Positions 16,266-26,469 of a DNA stretch of 64,000 bases are shown here, one piece after another. The DNA is taken from NCBI RefSeq assembly GCF_000517105.1, contig NZ_KI912149.1, positions 839,308 to 903,307 on the forward strand. The letters run 5' to 3'. Both the position numbers and the translations under genes were made by a program. The notes beneath the pieces are model-generated. The model worked only from the letters and a program-made list of their open reading frames with translations, was not told where the DNA came from and made no database searches. The DNA comes from Fischerella sp. PCC 9605. Lineage in GTDB: Bacteria > Cyanobacteriota > Cyanobacteriia > Cyanobacteriales > Nostocaceae. The stretch's first letter is position 1, and each line of letters begins with the position of its first letter.

Positions 16266-17321
16266 TTAACTCGCCCTAGTATAGACTTTTTCTCTTAATT
16301 GAGCAATTTCATAATTTAATTTTTCTGTAATTGGTAACTCTAAAATCTTAAACATATCCTTTAGGCGATAACGCCAATCATGTCTTAAGAGACATTCACG
16401 GTAGTTTCTCTGCGAGTTAGCTATTAGAGTCGCATTATCATTCAACAATTCCTCAAAAAATGAAATCCAGTCTGCTGAATTGTTAGGTATTTCAATTGCG
16501 CTATTTTCCCAGTCCAACAAATCAGCCACACCTTTACCAAAAGGTTTTGTTCCCACAACTGTGCAACCAGATGACCAAGACTCAAACCAACGCATTAGAA
16601 TTGGGGAATATCCTTGAAAACGTTCTATTTTGCTTGCTTCAAAGCATAAACTAATTTTTGATAGACTTAAGAGTTTGAATAACAATTTTGTATGCTTTTT
16701 TATATCAAAAACTTCAGGTTGAGAGAATGTAGAGTGAAAATAGATTTTATCGCTTTTCTGCTCATTGAAGTGTAGCTGTAAACACTTATTTATCTCGGGA
16801 TCGGTTCTTCCATAGCTGATGACATCGATGCTGCGATTAATAGAGTTTGAGCCTAGGTGTAGCACGTTAGTTGCCAGTGGTAAGAATGTTGTACTTACAG
16901 TACCACTGCTACTGATATCATTAGCAGTTTCAGCACATATTACGAATAGATGATCCAAGTATGGAATTATTTCTCTATCAAGATAGCGGGGATTAAAGCC
17001 ATCCAATAGATAGCCAATCCGCAGATCAAACTTCTTGAACAGAGAACCAAGAGCATACATTGATAAAAGAAAATCAGGTCTTATACCCACGGCTAAGAGA
17101 ATATTTGGCCCTTTACCTAGAGTAGGTAAGTCCTTAATCTTGTGCCATGACTTGAAAATTCGATGTCTGTAGCGCCTAAGAAATTGAATATTATTGTTCG
17201 GTAAAGGGTAAATGAATGTAGCATCACATGCAGATGACAACACTTCCTCAAGAGGATAAAGTGCTGACCAGCCAACATGTTGATTTCCGGGATAAAGTTC
17301 TGACAATACAAATAGATTCAT
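16266..17321 (-). CDS. Glycosyltransferase, GT1/CgeB-like
   Basis: A 351-residue cytosolic protein whose C-terminal half has the pattern of nucleotide-sugar glycosyltransferases of the CgeB-like/glycosyl transferase group 1 type: QGYSPILMRWFESWSSGCTVVGTKPFGKGVADLLDWENSAIEIPNN. A cell-surface polysaccharide role is inferred from position, as the last gene of the left (minus-strand) arm of the exopolysaccharide locus. It is separated from the next gene of that arm by 526 bases, so it may have its own promoter. Donor and acceptor are unknown. Confidence 0.65.
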   Translation of the reverse strand: MNLFVLSELYPGNQHVGWSALYPLEEVLSSACDATFIYPLPNNNIQFLRRYRHRIFKSWHKIKDLPTLGKGPNILLAVGIRPDFLLSMYALGSLFKKFDLRIGYLLDGFNPRYLDREIIPYLDHLFVICAETANDISSSGTVSTTFLPLATNVLHLGSNSINRSIDVISYGRTDPEINKCLQLHFNEQKSDKIYFHSTFSQPEVFDIKKHTKLLFKLLSLSKISLCFEASKIERFQGYSPILMRWFESWSSGCTVVGTKPFGKGVADLLDWENSAIEIPNNSADWISFFEELLNDNATLIANSQRNYRECLLRHDWRYRLKDMFKILELPITEKLNYEIAQLREKVYTRAS

Positions 17322-17847
17322 ATTTTTCTCAGCCTTGTTATTGGCTGATTCTTTGCCCAGTCAACTCACTCAGCCAAGCAGCTACTATGTGTCTATTCCA
17401 TAACCCATCACCCTGGCATTTTTCCACTAAAGCTTACCAAAACAATGCTTACTGCACATTGTCAGCAATCATTTGCGTATTTGCTACTAGATAATGGCGC
17501 TTTTGTCAATAAGTAATAGTAATAAAAAATCCCGAAAACTATGCAGTTAGAAAACATAATTTTTAGGAAAGCGATGCACTATAAATTACACGCTTCATCT
17601 ACTGTTAATCTGAAAACTCAGTAAACAGCATATTTTCTTACACCATAATTTTACTCACTTTTCAGCATATTTTGAATAACATCAAGATTTTTAGATCGAA
17701 ACCGTCACGAATAGTCGAGATAGCAGCTGTAATTGCTGATTTACTAGTAATTTGACTTTTATGGTTCTGAAGATTGAGGAGAAAGGGACTTTCAGCCATT
17801 TTGCTAGTCTTCGTTCGTGAGTACATCCTTTTGAAGGAGCGCTAAAG
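17322..17847. other. 526-bp intergenic region in the exopolysaccharide locus
   Basis: AT-rich, with no gene and no clear repeat or terminator that I can see. Reading frames across it are short and shadow-like. It should hold the promoter for the glycosyltransferase at 16266-17321. Confidence 0.5.
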
Positions 17848-19107
17848 TCAGTAAACGAAGTGGTATCCAATGTAGTCAGCAACTACTTGCAACATCTTGG
17901 CATCGTTATCGGTGAAATGTCGGGGACGAAATGTACCAACATGTAAGACTCCAAGCGCTCGGCCTTTGACAAACAGCGGCACACCAAGCATCGATCGGAT
18001 TCCCTTGTCACGGAGAATTGGGCTGACAACCTCCTGCTTAGACATGTCATCTACGCTCATGCAAGTACGGCTAGCTGCAATCTGTCCGGCAAAGCCGCGA
18101 CCAAGAGGGATGCGAATATTTGCTGATTTTTCTTCCTCCAGCCCAATGGTGGCAAACACAGCCAATTCTTGCTTGTTCTCTATTTGTAGCAGCACTGTAC
18201 TGGTGTCAACGATCATTAGCCGACAGATGCAGTCTAGTAGTAGATACAGCAACTGCTCTAAGAGCAACTGAACCGGAACAGTGTCGGTGACGTTTTGAAA
18301 GTACTTGTGGTCTTGCTTTACGGTCTGCTCAATTTGGGTGAAGACAGCACTAAGCGGAGTGGAAAAGCTACTGTCATCTGAACGCATGTCTTCTTGACTG
18401 TGTGTGGATGGCAGGAGCATATTAGGCTTTCGGCTGCGACTCACCCGCGCTGGTACACCAACAGCAACTGAGTAAGGAGGAATATCTTTAGTGACGACTG
18501 CTCCTGCTCCAATTACACTCCCCTGACCAATAGTAACTCCATCTAAGATTCTCACCCCACTACCGATCCAGCAGTCATCTTCAATGACAATGCCTTTACA
18601 GCTTATTCCTTGCAACGCGATCGCACTTGTAGGATCGGCAAAATTATGATTATTGGCATAGATGGCCGAGTGGGATGCAATCAAACATTGTTTGCCAATT
18701 TTGATATGACCAGGCCCAGCCATGCAAACATAGGGGCCAATAAAACTAGATTCACCAATTTCAACATAGCCATTTTCCAGAACTTTGATATCTACACCAC
18801 GCTCAAGCCAAGTCCGATCGCCAATGACAATCCTACTGTTGGGAGCACCGCAATCTAAGCAAACATCACGGTAAATTCTAACCTCGTTTCCCAGCTCAAT
18901 TGCAAAAGCGTGGATAAACTCAACACCGGTTTGGATAGTAACTGAGTTACCTAATCGGGCAAAAATATAACGATATAGCAGCCTCCGTAGAGCTACACCC
19001 AATTTGAGTGGAATTGAACCCACTAACGAAATTGCAATCGATTCCTTGTGAGGAAACCAAGGAAAAAGAGGTTTTTTCCGGCTTTGATAATTCATATTTA
19101 ATCTCAT
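17848..19107 (-). CDS. Hexapeptide-repeat acetyltransferase fused to a GAF domain
   Basis: A 419-residue two-domain protein. Residues about 45-225 form a left-handed beta-helix O-acetyltransferase, with hexapeptide repeats and the typical C-terminal VTIGQGSVIGAGAVVTKDIPPYSVAVGVPAR. Residues about 268-419 form a GAF domain (LLLEQLLYLLLDCICRLMIVDTS... to LGVPLFVKGRALGVLHVGTFRPRHFTDNDAKMLQVVADYIG). The first half would acetylate a sugar of the polysaccharide. The GAF domain usually binds a small ligand or chromophore. No conserved chromophore-type Cys is obvious. The join is in frame and clean. I do not know this architecture as a standard family, so allosteric control of acetylation is an inference. 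An ATG at 19095 is an alternative start. Confidence 0.8.
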   Translation of the reverse strand: MRLNMNYQSRKKPLFPWFPHKESIAISLVGSIPLKLGVALRRLLYRYIFARLGNSVTIQTGVEFIHAFAIELGNEVRIYRDVCLDCGAPNSRIVIGDRTWLERGVDIKVLENGYVEIGESSFIGPYVCMAGPGHIKIGKQCLIASHSAIYANNHNFADPTSAIALQGISCKGIVIEDDCWIGSGVRILDGVTIGQGSVIGAGAVVTKDIPPYSVAVGVPARVSRSRKPNMLLPSTHSQEDMRSDDSSFSTPLSAVFTQIEQTVKQDHKYFQNVTDTVPVQLLLEQLLYLLLDCICRLMIVDTSTVLLQIENKQELAVFATIGLEEEKSANIRIPLGRGFAGQIAASRTCMSVDDMSKQEVVSPILRDKGIRSMLGVPLFVKGRALGVLHVGTFRPRHFTDNDAKMLQVVADYIGYHFVY

Positions 19108-19196
19108 ATTAGAAACATAAATATTCGTATTTATGTATGATTAAAATATGAGAATTTATCCTAAATAATTAATATAAATAAAGCTTCCCAAAATCC

Positions 19197-20420
19197 CTAC
19201 TTCTCAGTAACGGAATCCCGTTGCGTCCGAATCCATTTTGTCTGAGGTTGAACTAGAAAAGCTAAATAAAGTGGAATCTTCCGCAGGATGTATAGAGGTA
19301 CGGCAAACATCGTCTGCACAGGGAAGTTAGCCCGGCCAAACTTACTCCAAGCTGCAACGATCGAGATAAAAATTAGTAGCCCTTCCATTGCTAGCAAGAT
19401 GGTTGGCAGCCAAGAAGTCCCCAAACCTCCAGCTAAGGCGGCTCCTCCTATAGCAGTTGCCCACATCATTACCAACAACGAGAGTGGTGGTACACATAAG
19501 TCCAGGGCGATCGCCAACAAATCAAAACGCTTCTGATCAATAGAAGCTCGTAGCAGTGTGGGAATTTGCGTGAGCATGATTTGCAAATAACCATGTTCCC
19601 AGCGTGTCCTTTGGCTGTTGGCTGCGTGCTGCTGTTGTGGGAATACCCCTGTGACTTGAGCATCTAAGCAAAATTGGGGAGAATATCCAGCGATGGCAAG
19701 ATCCACAGCAAGTTGCATATCCTCAACAATATTACCGCTAGCTAAAGAAACCTTTTGGATGACTGACCAGGGAAAAGCCATACCTGTACCCGTTAATAAG
19801 CAGGGTAGGCCTAGTTGCTTTAATCCCGTCGGACGGACTAAGTTCTTAACCATAAATGCTAGTGCCGAAACCAGTTCCTTTGGTTCTGGGTTCGGGGGTG
19901 GTGTCAACAGGTAGACAGCCTGAATTGGACGTACTGTAGCTTTAGCCAAACAAGCAATCCGAGCGATCGCGCCCGGATGAACTATACAGTCTGCATCCAC
20001 CATCACCACTACCTCGGGAGGATTAGTCGCGATATATTGCAGACCATAGTCTAAAGCGTAACCCTTACCCCTGTGCTGGGGATCGTAGCGCGAGATCGCG
20101 GTTGTGCCTGCCTTTTGGGCTACAGCTGCTGTTTCATCGTCACAATTATCGGCAATGACGATCGGGCGATCCTGTTCTGATAACTGTGGTAGCAACGATT
20201 GCAGTGTGGCACTAATTCCTGCTGCTTCATTATGGGCTGGAACTAAAACGTCAACTCTGGGTTGAGAGACAAGTGCGTCTTTACACTCAGTTTGGTGTTG
20301 GGAAAAGAGTGCCGCAATACATTCAACGAAAAAGACAGAGATGGGAATGAAAAGCCCGAGGGCGATCGCCAACAAGACAATTTCAAAACATCGGATCGCC
20401 AGTTGATAAACTATCACCAC
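19197..20420 (-). CDS. Membrane glycosyltransferase family 2 (BcsA-like)
   Basis: A 407-residue inner-membrane processive-type GT2. An N-terminal membrane helix (FEIVLLAIALGLFIPISVFFVECIAAL) precedes the catalytic domain, with DVLVPAHNEAAGI, DNCDDET, the metal-binding DADC, the ED pair in NIVEDMQLAVDLAIAGY, and QRTRW (the QxxRW motif). C-terminal membrane helices follow. All four catalytic D/D/D/QxxRW elements are present, so it should be active. In the left arm of the exopolysaccharide locus, 31 bases downstream of the Wzz/kinase gene. It probably makes part of the repeat unit or a beta-linked polymer. Confidence 0.85.
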   Translation of the reverse strand: MVIVYQLAIRCFEIVLLAIALGLFIPISVFFVECIAALFSQHQTECKDALVSQPRVDVLVPAHNEAAGISATLQSLLPQLSEQDRPIVIADNCDDETAAVAQKAGTTAISRYDPQHRGKGYALDYGLQYIATNPPEVVVMVDADCIVHPGAIARIACLAKATVRPIQAVYLLTPPPNPEPKELVSALAFMVKNLVRPTGLKQLGLPCLLTGTGMAFPWSVIQKVSLASGNIVEDMQLAVDLAIAGYSPQFCLDAQVTGVFPQQQHAANSQRTRWEHGYLQIMLTQIPTLLRASIDQKRFDLLAIALDLCVPPLSLLVMMWATAIGGAALAGGLGTSWLPTILLAMEGLLIFISIVAAWSKFGRANFPVQTMFAVPLYILRKIPLYLAFLVQPQTKWIRTQRDSVTEK

Positions 20421-20451
20421 TTTTGAACCTTTTTTGTTTGGCTTGGTTTTT

Positions 20452-22740
20452 TTATAAAGAACTGGAAGCAGCCGATGATTTGGCTTTTAGCAAGTTACGG
20501 ACACTGGATGAACTTTTTTTGCTTGTCTCGATATTATTAGCGACTATACCCAAAACAGGTAAGTGCAACATTCGCAGGCGGTGCAGTGCCTGAGTTAATA
20601 ACGAACGTTTGGTTTTGCCCACTCCCACAACCATCAATATTCCATCTGTATGCTCAGCTAGAAAATAGCTATCAGCAAAACCAAGCAGATGGGGTGTGTC
20701 ATAAATCACTAAGTCAAAAGCTTGATGAAATTGCTCCATTACATGCTGCATCTGAGTAGATCCAAGCATCCTGGTAGAGGATGGTAGGATTTTGCCAGAG
20801 GTCAACACAAAAAGGTTATTTTGTATACGTGATAGCTGGGTGTTAGATGGGCGAGGAGCCAGGTCTTCAGAAATCATGTTGCTTAACCCATGCACATTTT
20901 CCAAACCTAGCTTAGTGTGGAGATAAGGTAGACGGAAGTTTGCATCAACTAGTAAAGCTTTCTTACCCATATAGGCTGCGGCTTGAGCCAAATGCAAAGC
21001 AATAGTTGATTTTCCATCTCCAGGTGCAGGTGAAGTCACAACTAAAGATTGGGTTTTAGGAGCACCAGCAAGAAAACGAACGCTGGCGTAGAGAGAATCG
21101 AAAGCTGACAAAAATTTAGTATCTTCCTCAGTCCCGTCAATTGCGCCGATAACTTCTGAAGAATGTTGTGCATTTTCATTCCAAGGAATCACCTCTAACA
21201 CAGGTAATTTGATTTCATTTTCAATGTCTTCAGAGGTGTAGAAGACATTGCTGTGTTTTTCTTTAAGGGCAGCAGCTCCCAATCCCAATGCACCAGCCGC
21301 AACCAATCCCATAGCTAGCTTCTTGAGATTATCGCTCTTAGTTGATATCAAGTTGCCATTTTCATCGCGCGGTATTCTGGGCGGAGAAACGACTTCCCAA
21401 GGCACTTCGCGCTGTGCTGCATCGACTTGCAAGGTTTCTCGCTGTATTGAAAGTTGGTTGAGCGTTTTGGTAGCAATTTCTAGCCGCCGCCGCAGTTCAT
21501 TATACTGGCGCATATTAACTGGAAACTGATTTACTTGCTGAGCCAGGTAAGCTTCAGACTGAGCAAGTGCACCAAGACGACTCTCTAAAACTTGAATATT
21601 ATTAGTAGTATCAACCAGTTGTTTGATTAGTGTCAGACGGGTAGGATCTTGAAAATTTAGTAATTTGGGATTTACCCCTTGAGTTGGCAGCTTTTGCCCC
21701 AGAATATTTTGGGCTTCCTGATTCAACAGCTGAGATAAATTTTGCTGCTGCTGCCGCAGCTTTTGAAAAGATGGATGTTCTTCACTAAACCTTGCTGCCT
21801 CCATGACCATCACACTCTCTAGTTTCTTCAACTCTCCCAGTAGCTCTTGATAGCGAGGTTCTTGACTAAGAGTAGAAGCAGCTAGTGCTTCATCAGGTGT
21901 TAGCCTTAATTGTTGTTGCAATCTCTCGTAGAGCCGCTTATTCTCTTGCAAATCCTTTTGGGCGTTTAGTTTCTGAGCTTCGACTTCACGAACTTGCTGA
22001 GATAATTCTTCAACTTGACTTTCGGGATCGCTCAATTTGTATTTCTGTTGAAGCCTTTGTAAATTGCCCTCTAGGGTACTAACTTGCTGTTGCAATTTCG
22101 GGAGCTGAGCATCAATGAATTTAACACCTGCGTTAATACGCTTCTTGCGATCGTTAAGACTGAAACTTAAATACTCTTTAGCAATTTCTGACAAAACAAA
22201 CTCGACTTTTTCAGGGTCAGAATCCTTGTAAATAACTTCTATGATGTTAGTCGAGTCAAGTAAATCTTCGCCAATGCGTTGAACTACTAAATTCTGATTA
22301 AGTGTTTCGTAAGTAATGTCAGGATATCGGGCTTGGATTTTTTGAACAACTCGCCCCAGCATCTCAGTTCCTTGCAAAACCCGAAGCAGAGATGGATAAT
22401 TTACATCAGTTTTTGGATTGTTATTAACTTCTCCATTACGCGATATAAAAGAAGGATCTGTCAGTTTAGCTTCAGAAGTTACAGGCTCTACTAAAATCTG
22501 AAAATTGCCTTCGTAGCTACGAGGGGAAGACAAGACGAAGTATATAGTTATAGTCGCCACTAAACTGGCAATGCTACTAATCAAAAGGAGATTTCGCTGA
22601 AACATTCTCATGAATGGACGCAGATCCAATCCTCGTTTCTTAAATTCAGCAAAATCATCTGTTTCAACTAATCTCAGGTCTTGTAACTGATCTCTACGCT
22701 CGATAAGTGTAAAGGCTTGAGCTTCTTGTTTATCCTTCAT
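20452..22740 (-). CDS. Polysaccharide co-polymerase fused to a BY-kinase domain (Wzc-like)
   Basis: A 762-residue Wzc/GumC-type protein that controls chain length and export of exopolysaccharide. The N-terminus has a Wzz domain with a membrane helix (LLLISSIASLVATITIYFVLS). Residues about 180-430 are a long coiled-coil. The second membrane helix is LAMGLVAAGALGLGAAAL. The kinase domain follows, with Walker A SPAPGDGKST at about residue 570, Walker A' LLVDANFRLP and Walker B LVIYDTPHLLG. Usually A' reads D-A-D and the C-terminus carries a Tyr cluster. Here A' is D-A-N, and the tail (VRNLLKAKSSAASSSL) has Ser but no Tyr. The kinase may therefore be altered or inactive in autophosphorylation. 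Confidence 0.9.
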   Translation of the reverse strand: MKDKQEAQAFTLIERRDQLQDLRLVETDDFAEFKKRGLDLRPFMRMFQRNLLLISSIASLVATITIYFVLSSPRSYEGNFQILVEPVTSEAKLTDPSFISRNGEVNNNPKTDVNYPSLLRVLQGTEMLGRVVQKIQARYPDITYETLNQNLVVQRIGEDLLDSTNIIEVIYKDSDPEKVEFVLSEIAKEYLSFSLNDRKKRINAGVKFIDAQLPKLQQQVSTLEGNLQRLQQKYKLSDPESQVEELSQQVREVEAQKLNAQKDLQENKRLYERLQQQLRLTPDEALAASTLSQEPRYQELLGELKKLESVMVMEAARFSEEHPSFQKLRQQQQNLSQLLNQEAQNILGQKLPTQGVNPKLLNFQDPTRLTLIKQLVDTTNNIQVLESRLGALAQSEAYLAQQVNQFPVNMRQYNELRRRLEIATKTLNQLSIQRETLQVDAAQREVPWEVVSPPRIPRDENGNLISTKSDNLKKLAMGLVAAGALGLGAAALKEKHSNVFYTSEDIENEIKLPVLEVIPWNENAQHSSEVIGAIDGTEEDTKFLSAFDSLYASVRFLAGAPKTQSLVVTSPAPGDGKSTIALHLAQAAAYMGKKALLVDANFRLPYLHTKLGLENVHGLSNMISEDLAPRPSNTQLSRIQNNLFVLTSGKILPSSTRMLGSTQMQHVMEQFHQAFDLVIYDTPHLLGFADSYFLAEHTDGILMVVGVGKTKRSLLTQALHRLRMLHLPVLGIVANNIETSKKSSSSVRNLLKAKSSAASSSL

Positions 22741-22847
22741 AGTGACCGCTATAGATTTTATGTAGTTTTCCCCTGAATCAGTGCTTAAAAAGCATGGACA
22801 TCAAATGCTAAATAGTCCAAAAATCCTAATTAATTAATAGTTAGATA

Positions 22848-23651
22848 TTATTGCGTACTAGGACAATCCTTTTTTATTTCATACAACTCTGATATCTGCT
22901 GTTCAGTAAATGGCATTTTATATAAATTGAGCTTTTGTTTGAGAATTAACCAAAAAAAAGGTATGTCTTCTACCAAGTATCTTTTCCATAATCTTCTAGG
23001 TTCAGATGCCAACCTGTATAACCATTCCAACCCCACCTCTCTCATCCATTTTGGAGCTCTTCCGATCTCACCTGCTTCAAAATTAATAGTTGCGCCTATG
23101 GCCAAAAATATTTTTATATTTGGTAACTTGTTTTTGTATTTACATATCCATTTTTCTTGTTTTGGTGCACCTACTCCGATTGCTAACACTGTTGCACCAG
23201 AGTTATTAATCATGGCAATAATTTTTCTACACTCTTGTTCTTTATTTTCAAACCCCCAAGAGGGAGAATAAGAACCAACAACAATATCTCTTCCTAATTT
23301 ATTATTAATTCTAGTTTGAGCTTTGACAGCAACATCATTACTTCCCCCCAATAAAAATATCTTAATTTTTTCATTGTTTTTGTGATATTCATAAAATGCA
23401 GGGAAAAAATCAGAACCTGCTATTTTTTCTTGGATTGACGTACCTAAAAATCGAGATGCATAAATTAAAATTTGACTATCGCATAACTTGTAGTCAGCAA
23501 TGCTATAAACATTGAAAAACTCACTGTCGTATTGCAATTTGATGATGTGATCCACGTTAGGTGTAAATACAATACCGGAGTTGAGATTTTGTAACACTTC
23601 CTTGAGAGATACATTGCTAATTTCAATATTTAACAATCTAACTCTTTTCAT
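22848..23651 (-). CDS. WecG/TagA/CpsF family glycosyltransferase
   Basis: A 267-residue GT26 enzyme of the WecG/TagA/CpsF group, which adds the second sugar (often ManNAc or a uronic-type sugar) to an undecaprenyl-linked acceptor at the membrane. Signatures: FTPNVDHIIKL near the N-terminus, GSDFFPAFYEY, KIFLLGGSNDVA, VLAIGVGAPKQEKWI and the C-terminal GLEWLYRLASEPRRLWKRYL. Length is normal. First gene of the left arm, divergent from the right arm across a 1-kb gap. A matching phosphoglycosyltransferase that would add the first sugar is not in the window. Confidence 0.9.
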   Translation of the reverse strand: MKRVRLLNIEISNVSLKEVLQNLNSGIVFTPNVDHIIKLQYDSEFFNVYSIADYKLCDSQILIYASRFLGTSIQEKIAGSDFFPAFYEYHKNNEKIKIFLLGGSNDVAVKAQTRINNKLGRDIVVGSYSPSWGFENKEQECRKIIAMINNSGATVLAIGVGAPKQEKWICKYKNKLPNIKIFLAIGATINFEAGEIGRAPKWMREVGLEWLYRLASEPRRLWKRYLVEDIPFFWLILKQKLNLYKMPFTEQQISELYEIKKDCPSTQ

Positions 23652-24641
23652 ATTTATCTCTTTAATGCTTGACCCTGATTTTGCTTGATTAACTCTTGCT
23701 TTTGCTGTATGACTGTTGTGTTCAAAGTGAGAAACACTTTATTTAGCAAAGCAAGTTATTCTGATGAACTGACAGTAGACTTTCGCTACGTAGCGACAAA
23801 CTAAGCATTGACTGGGCTTGAACAGGGTAAAAGCTTTCACATTATCCTCCCTTGTTGGAAGTATCTGGAAAGCAGCTGCCAAGCTTATTGTTGAGAGATT
23901 ATCTGTGTTATGCTCAATTAAACATCAATTTTTTTTGAAATGATTTTTTTCATAGAAAGTCTCAGGCTGATGTATCAATCCAGGCTTTCTCAGTAGCGCG
24001 ATCGCATCTTTTAGATACGCTTGGAATTAAAATTTAAATTTACTTGATTGGGGCGTACCTAGTTAGCTACTGGGGAGCCTCATTTTTTATTCAGTGTTGA
24101 GTTGACGTAAAGTTAGAGAAAGTTTACCTAAATAGTAAATACTAAAAATGCTGCTGTGACTGTGTTTTAGCTGTGTTCTCTTGAAGCCTCAAGAGCTTAC
24201 ACGGTTGCGATTTGATGTTATGATTCACACACTGTTCAGACAGCAGCCACTTACTTTAAGGATGGAAGGCCACAAACTCAACCATAAAGATAAAGTTCTG
24301 ACCCACAAACTTTAAGCTTTATACAAAATTGCCTGGCGGAACATAGCACTGGGTGTAAGCTTCTGTATGCATAGTCCCTAGTTATGAAAAATTCTTTCAT
24401 TGACTAGGTAGCCAATTGATGAGTCGACAGTAATGTCTAATTTGTGACAATCAAGCCGCCAGTTCTACAAAGGTAAATCTCCCATACGCATAACACGTCA
24501 TTGAAAAGCAATGCTAAAAAGAGTTCTTTACTGATATTTAACTATATGCTTTCAAAGTTTTTACAATAGCTCAATATAGCGCTTCCTAATTGAGTGCAGT
24601 ACAGTAATAGAAGTGACTATGCTCGTAGGTGACTAGTAAAA
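23652..24641. other. 990-bp intergenic region between divergent arms of the exopolysaccharide locus
   Basis: No supported gene. AT-rich, with many stop codons in all frames. A 31-codon frame at about 24221-24316 was considered and rejected. It probably contains the promoter(s) for the left-arm operon (22848-23651 and on) and upstream control DNA. No known operator could be recognised. Confidence 0.5.
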
Positions 24642-25019
24642 ATGAAAGCTTACTCGTTGGATCTGCGGCAGAAAATCATTGACATTTACAACACAGAACA
24701 GATCTCACAACGTCAACTGGCAAAACGCTTTGGTGTCAGCAAAAGCTTTGTGCAAACGCTGCTTAAACGCTATCGCAAAGAAGGCACGATAGCCAGAAAG
24801 CCACGCGCAGGAGGAAAACCAAGACTATTAACTTCAGTACATTTAGAACAACTGAGACATTTAGCAACTGAGAACAAGCACGCCACCTTAGAAGAATTAT
24901 GTGAATTGCTATATCAAAAGACACAGGCACGAGTCAGTCGTTCTACAATGGGACGTATCTTGCAAGAGATGAATTTAACACGCAAAAAAAAACCTCCCCG
25001 CCAGCGAACAAAACAATAA
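24642..25019 (+). pseudogene. IS630-type transposase, orfA only (degraded element)
   Basis: 125 codons of the N-terminal helix-turn-helix half of an IS630-family transposase: MKAYSLDLRQKIIDIY..., QRQLAKRFGVSKSFVQTLLKRYRKEG, then the second HTH (VSRSTMGRILQEMNLTRKKK). It stops after an A9 run at 24984-24992. In the +1 frame from 24991 the reading continues with LPASEQ and ends at 25053. That resembles the start of orfB, so the A-run may have been a frameshift site. The DDE catalytic half is missing and no terminal inverted repeats were found, so the element cannot move by itself. It sits between the two arms of the polysaccharide locus. Confidence 0.75.
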
Positions 25020-26469
25020 TTATATCCAGAACCTTAAGATGATAGTGAGATGAGATTAGTGCTGGGTTAGAACGTATTTATACTAGACAGCTAAGTTTTA
25101 ATTGATTCAAAACACAAAAAAATTACCTTCATGACGATCGCGAGTTCTCACCGATTGTAAACTACTGCTCTAAAGTCAAATAATTATTGCAAAAAGTTGC
25201 TGTTTTTACCTATTAAGCTGTTAGCTTTACTACTATTAAAATCTTCTCTTCTGCAAAGACAAAGGATATTACCTATCGGTTACTGTATTGTAGGCAATTG
25301 AGAACAGCTATATTTTCTTTTTCAAATCTTAAAAAATAGACTGTTGTCAAATCAACTCACAATTTATTGTTGTTATGTAGATAGGGCAAAGCTTTTACCA
25401 TCCTAAAATACAGAGGATTTTCTGGAGAGAATATGTAAAGTTTTTATGAAGATGCACTAAAAAGTTGAATTGCTAGTAGTAAGCCAAAGTGATTTTGATA
25501 AGTTTTGAATTTTGGCAGCGAGTAGAAATAGAACAGCAAATCAGGTTAAGCTAGAAACGCTCGCTATGTGGTTTTGTGGCGGTTTTGCTTTAGGTAAATG
25601 ACTGATATAATTTCACTTTCAGGTTGCTCAAATTAGCAGCGATGACTGATTCCGGTCAGTATAGTGGAGACAACTGCCAAAGCGATCGCACGCTCTTATT
25701 CATTAAATGCGGCTGTGATTGACAGTTTAGAGCTAGCGGTAAATCAGCATAATGTACTTCGGAAATGTCACGGTGCAATCATTGCTTGCAACACTCGACT
25801 TATAAGGCATTTTGATGCACTGCATTGTCAAAAAAACCTACTGGATCAAGGATTTCGTATTTGCAGAGAATGATATCCTGACAGTCGATAGCTATGAGGG
25901 AATGCAAAGATTATATTTTTATATAAAAAATCATACTCAGGAGTGAAATTTATAGTAGCTTGATATAGTCTTGCTCAAATCTTCATAAATAAGCATGACC
26001 AAAATCTGCTGCTGGCTTTTTCTCAAAGCTTAATTTGTAGGGCTTCGGGTGGAAAAAAAGCTTACGGGATGGGATAGAAAGTATATGAATATTTTATGAA
26101 GATTGTACGCAGTTAACAGCTTAACATTAATATAATTTTATAACTTTAAGTTTTCGTGGCAAAAATTTGCAGAGAACATAAAAGCTCTGTTGCAAAGGCT
26201 CGGTTTATGTGGCCACTCTAAAGATTTCAGCCGTAAATTTAACTCATTCTCTGTCCTCCAACGTCAAATAGTTGAAGAAAATCGCGGTGTGGTTAATGCC
26301 AAAACCTCACCCATCAATCATGTCTGCTAGTTACTAGTGACACCACTTGTAGCTTATTCACTGTGGGTAGAGATAGGGGTTGGATTAGAGGTCATATATT
26401 GGCATGAGTTATCCAATAGCTCGCCTCGCTCTTTTCTTTTAACCCAGTTCGTCAATTGCGAGAGTAAAG
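25020..26469. other. 1.45-kb non-coding region before the right arm
   Basis: The longest gene-free stretch in the window, AT-rich. The first about 30 bases are the orfB remnant. Two similar segments end in TTTTATGAAGAT (about 25441-25455 and 26088-26101) and might be repeated promoter or regulator elements. A 69-codon frame at 25664-25873 has no recognisable domain and was rejected. The promoter of the right-arm operon should be near 26100-26460. Confidence 0.5.

Noticed and set aside
24221-24316. 31-codon frame MIHTLFRQQPL...
   Set aside because: Too short, no ribosome-binding site, nothing supports translation.
25664-25873. 69-codon open frame in the long gap
   Set aside because: No domain, no clear Shine-Dalgarno, isolated in AT-rich DNA. 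A resemblance to a PIN-toxin tail was considered but is too weak.
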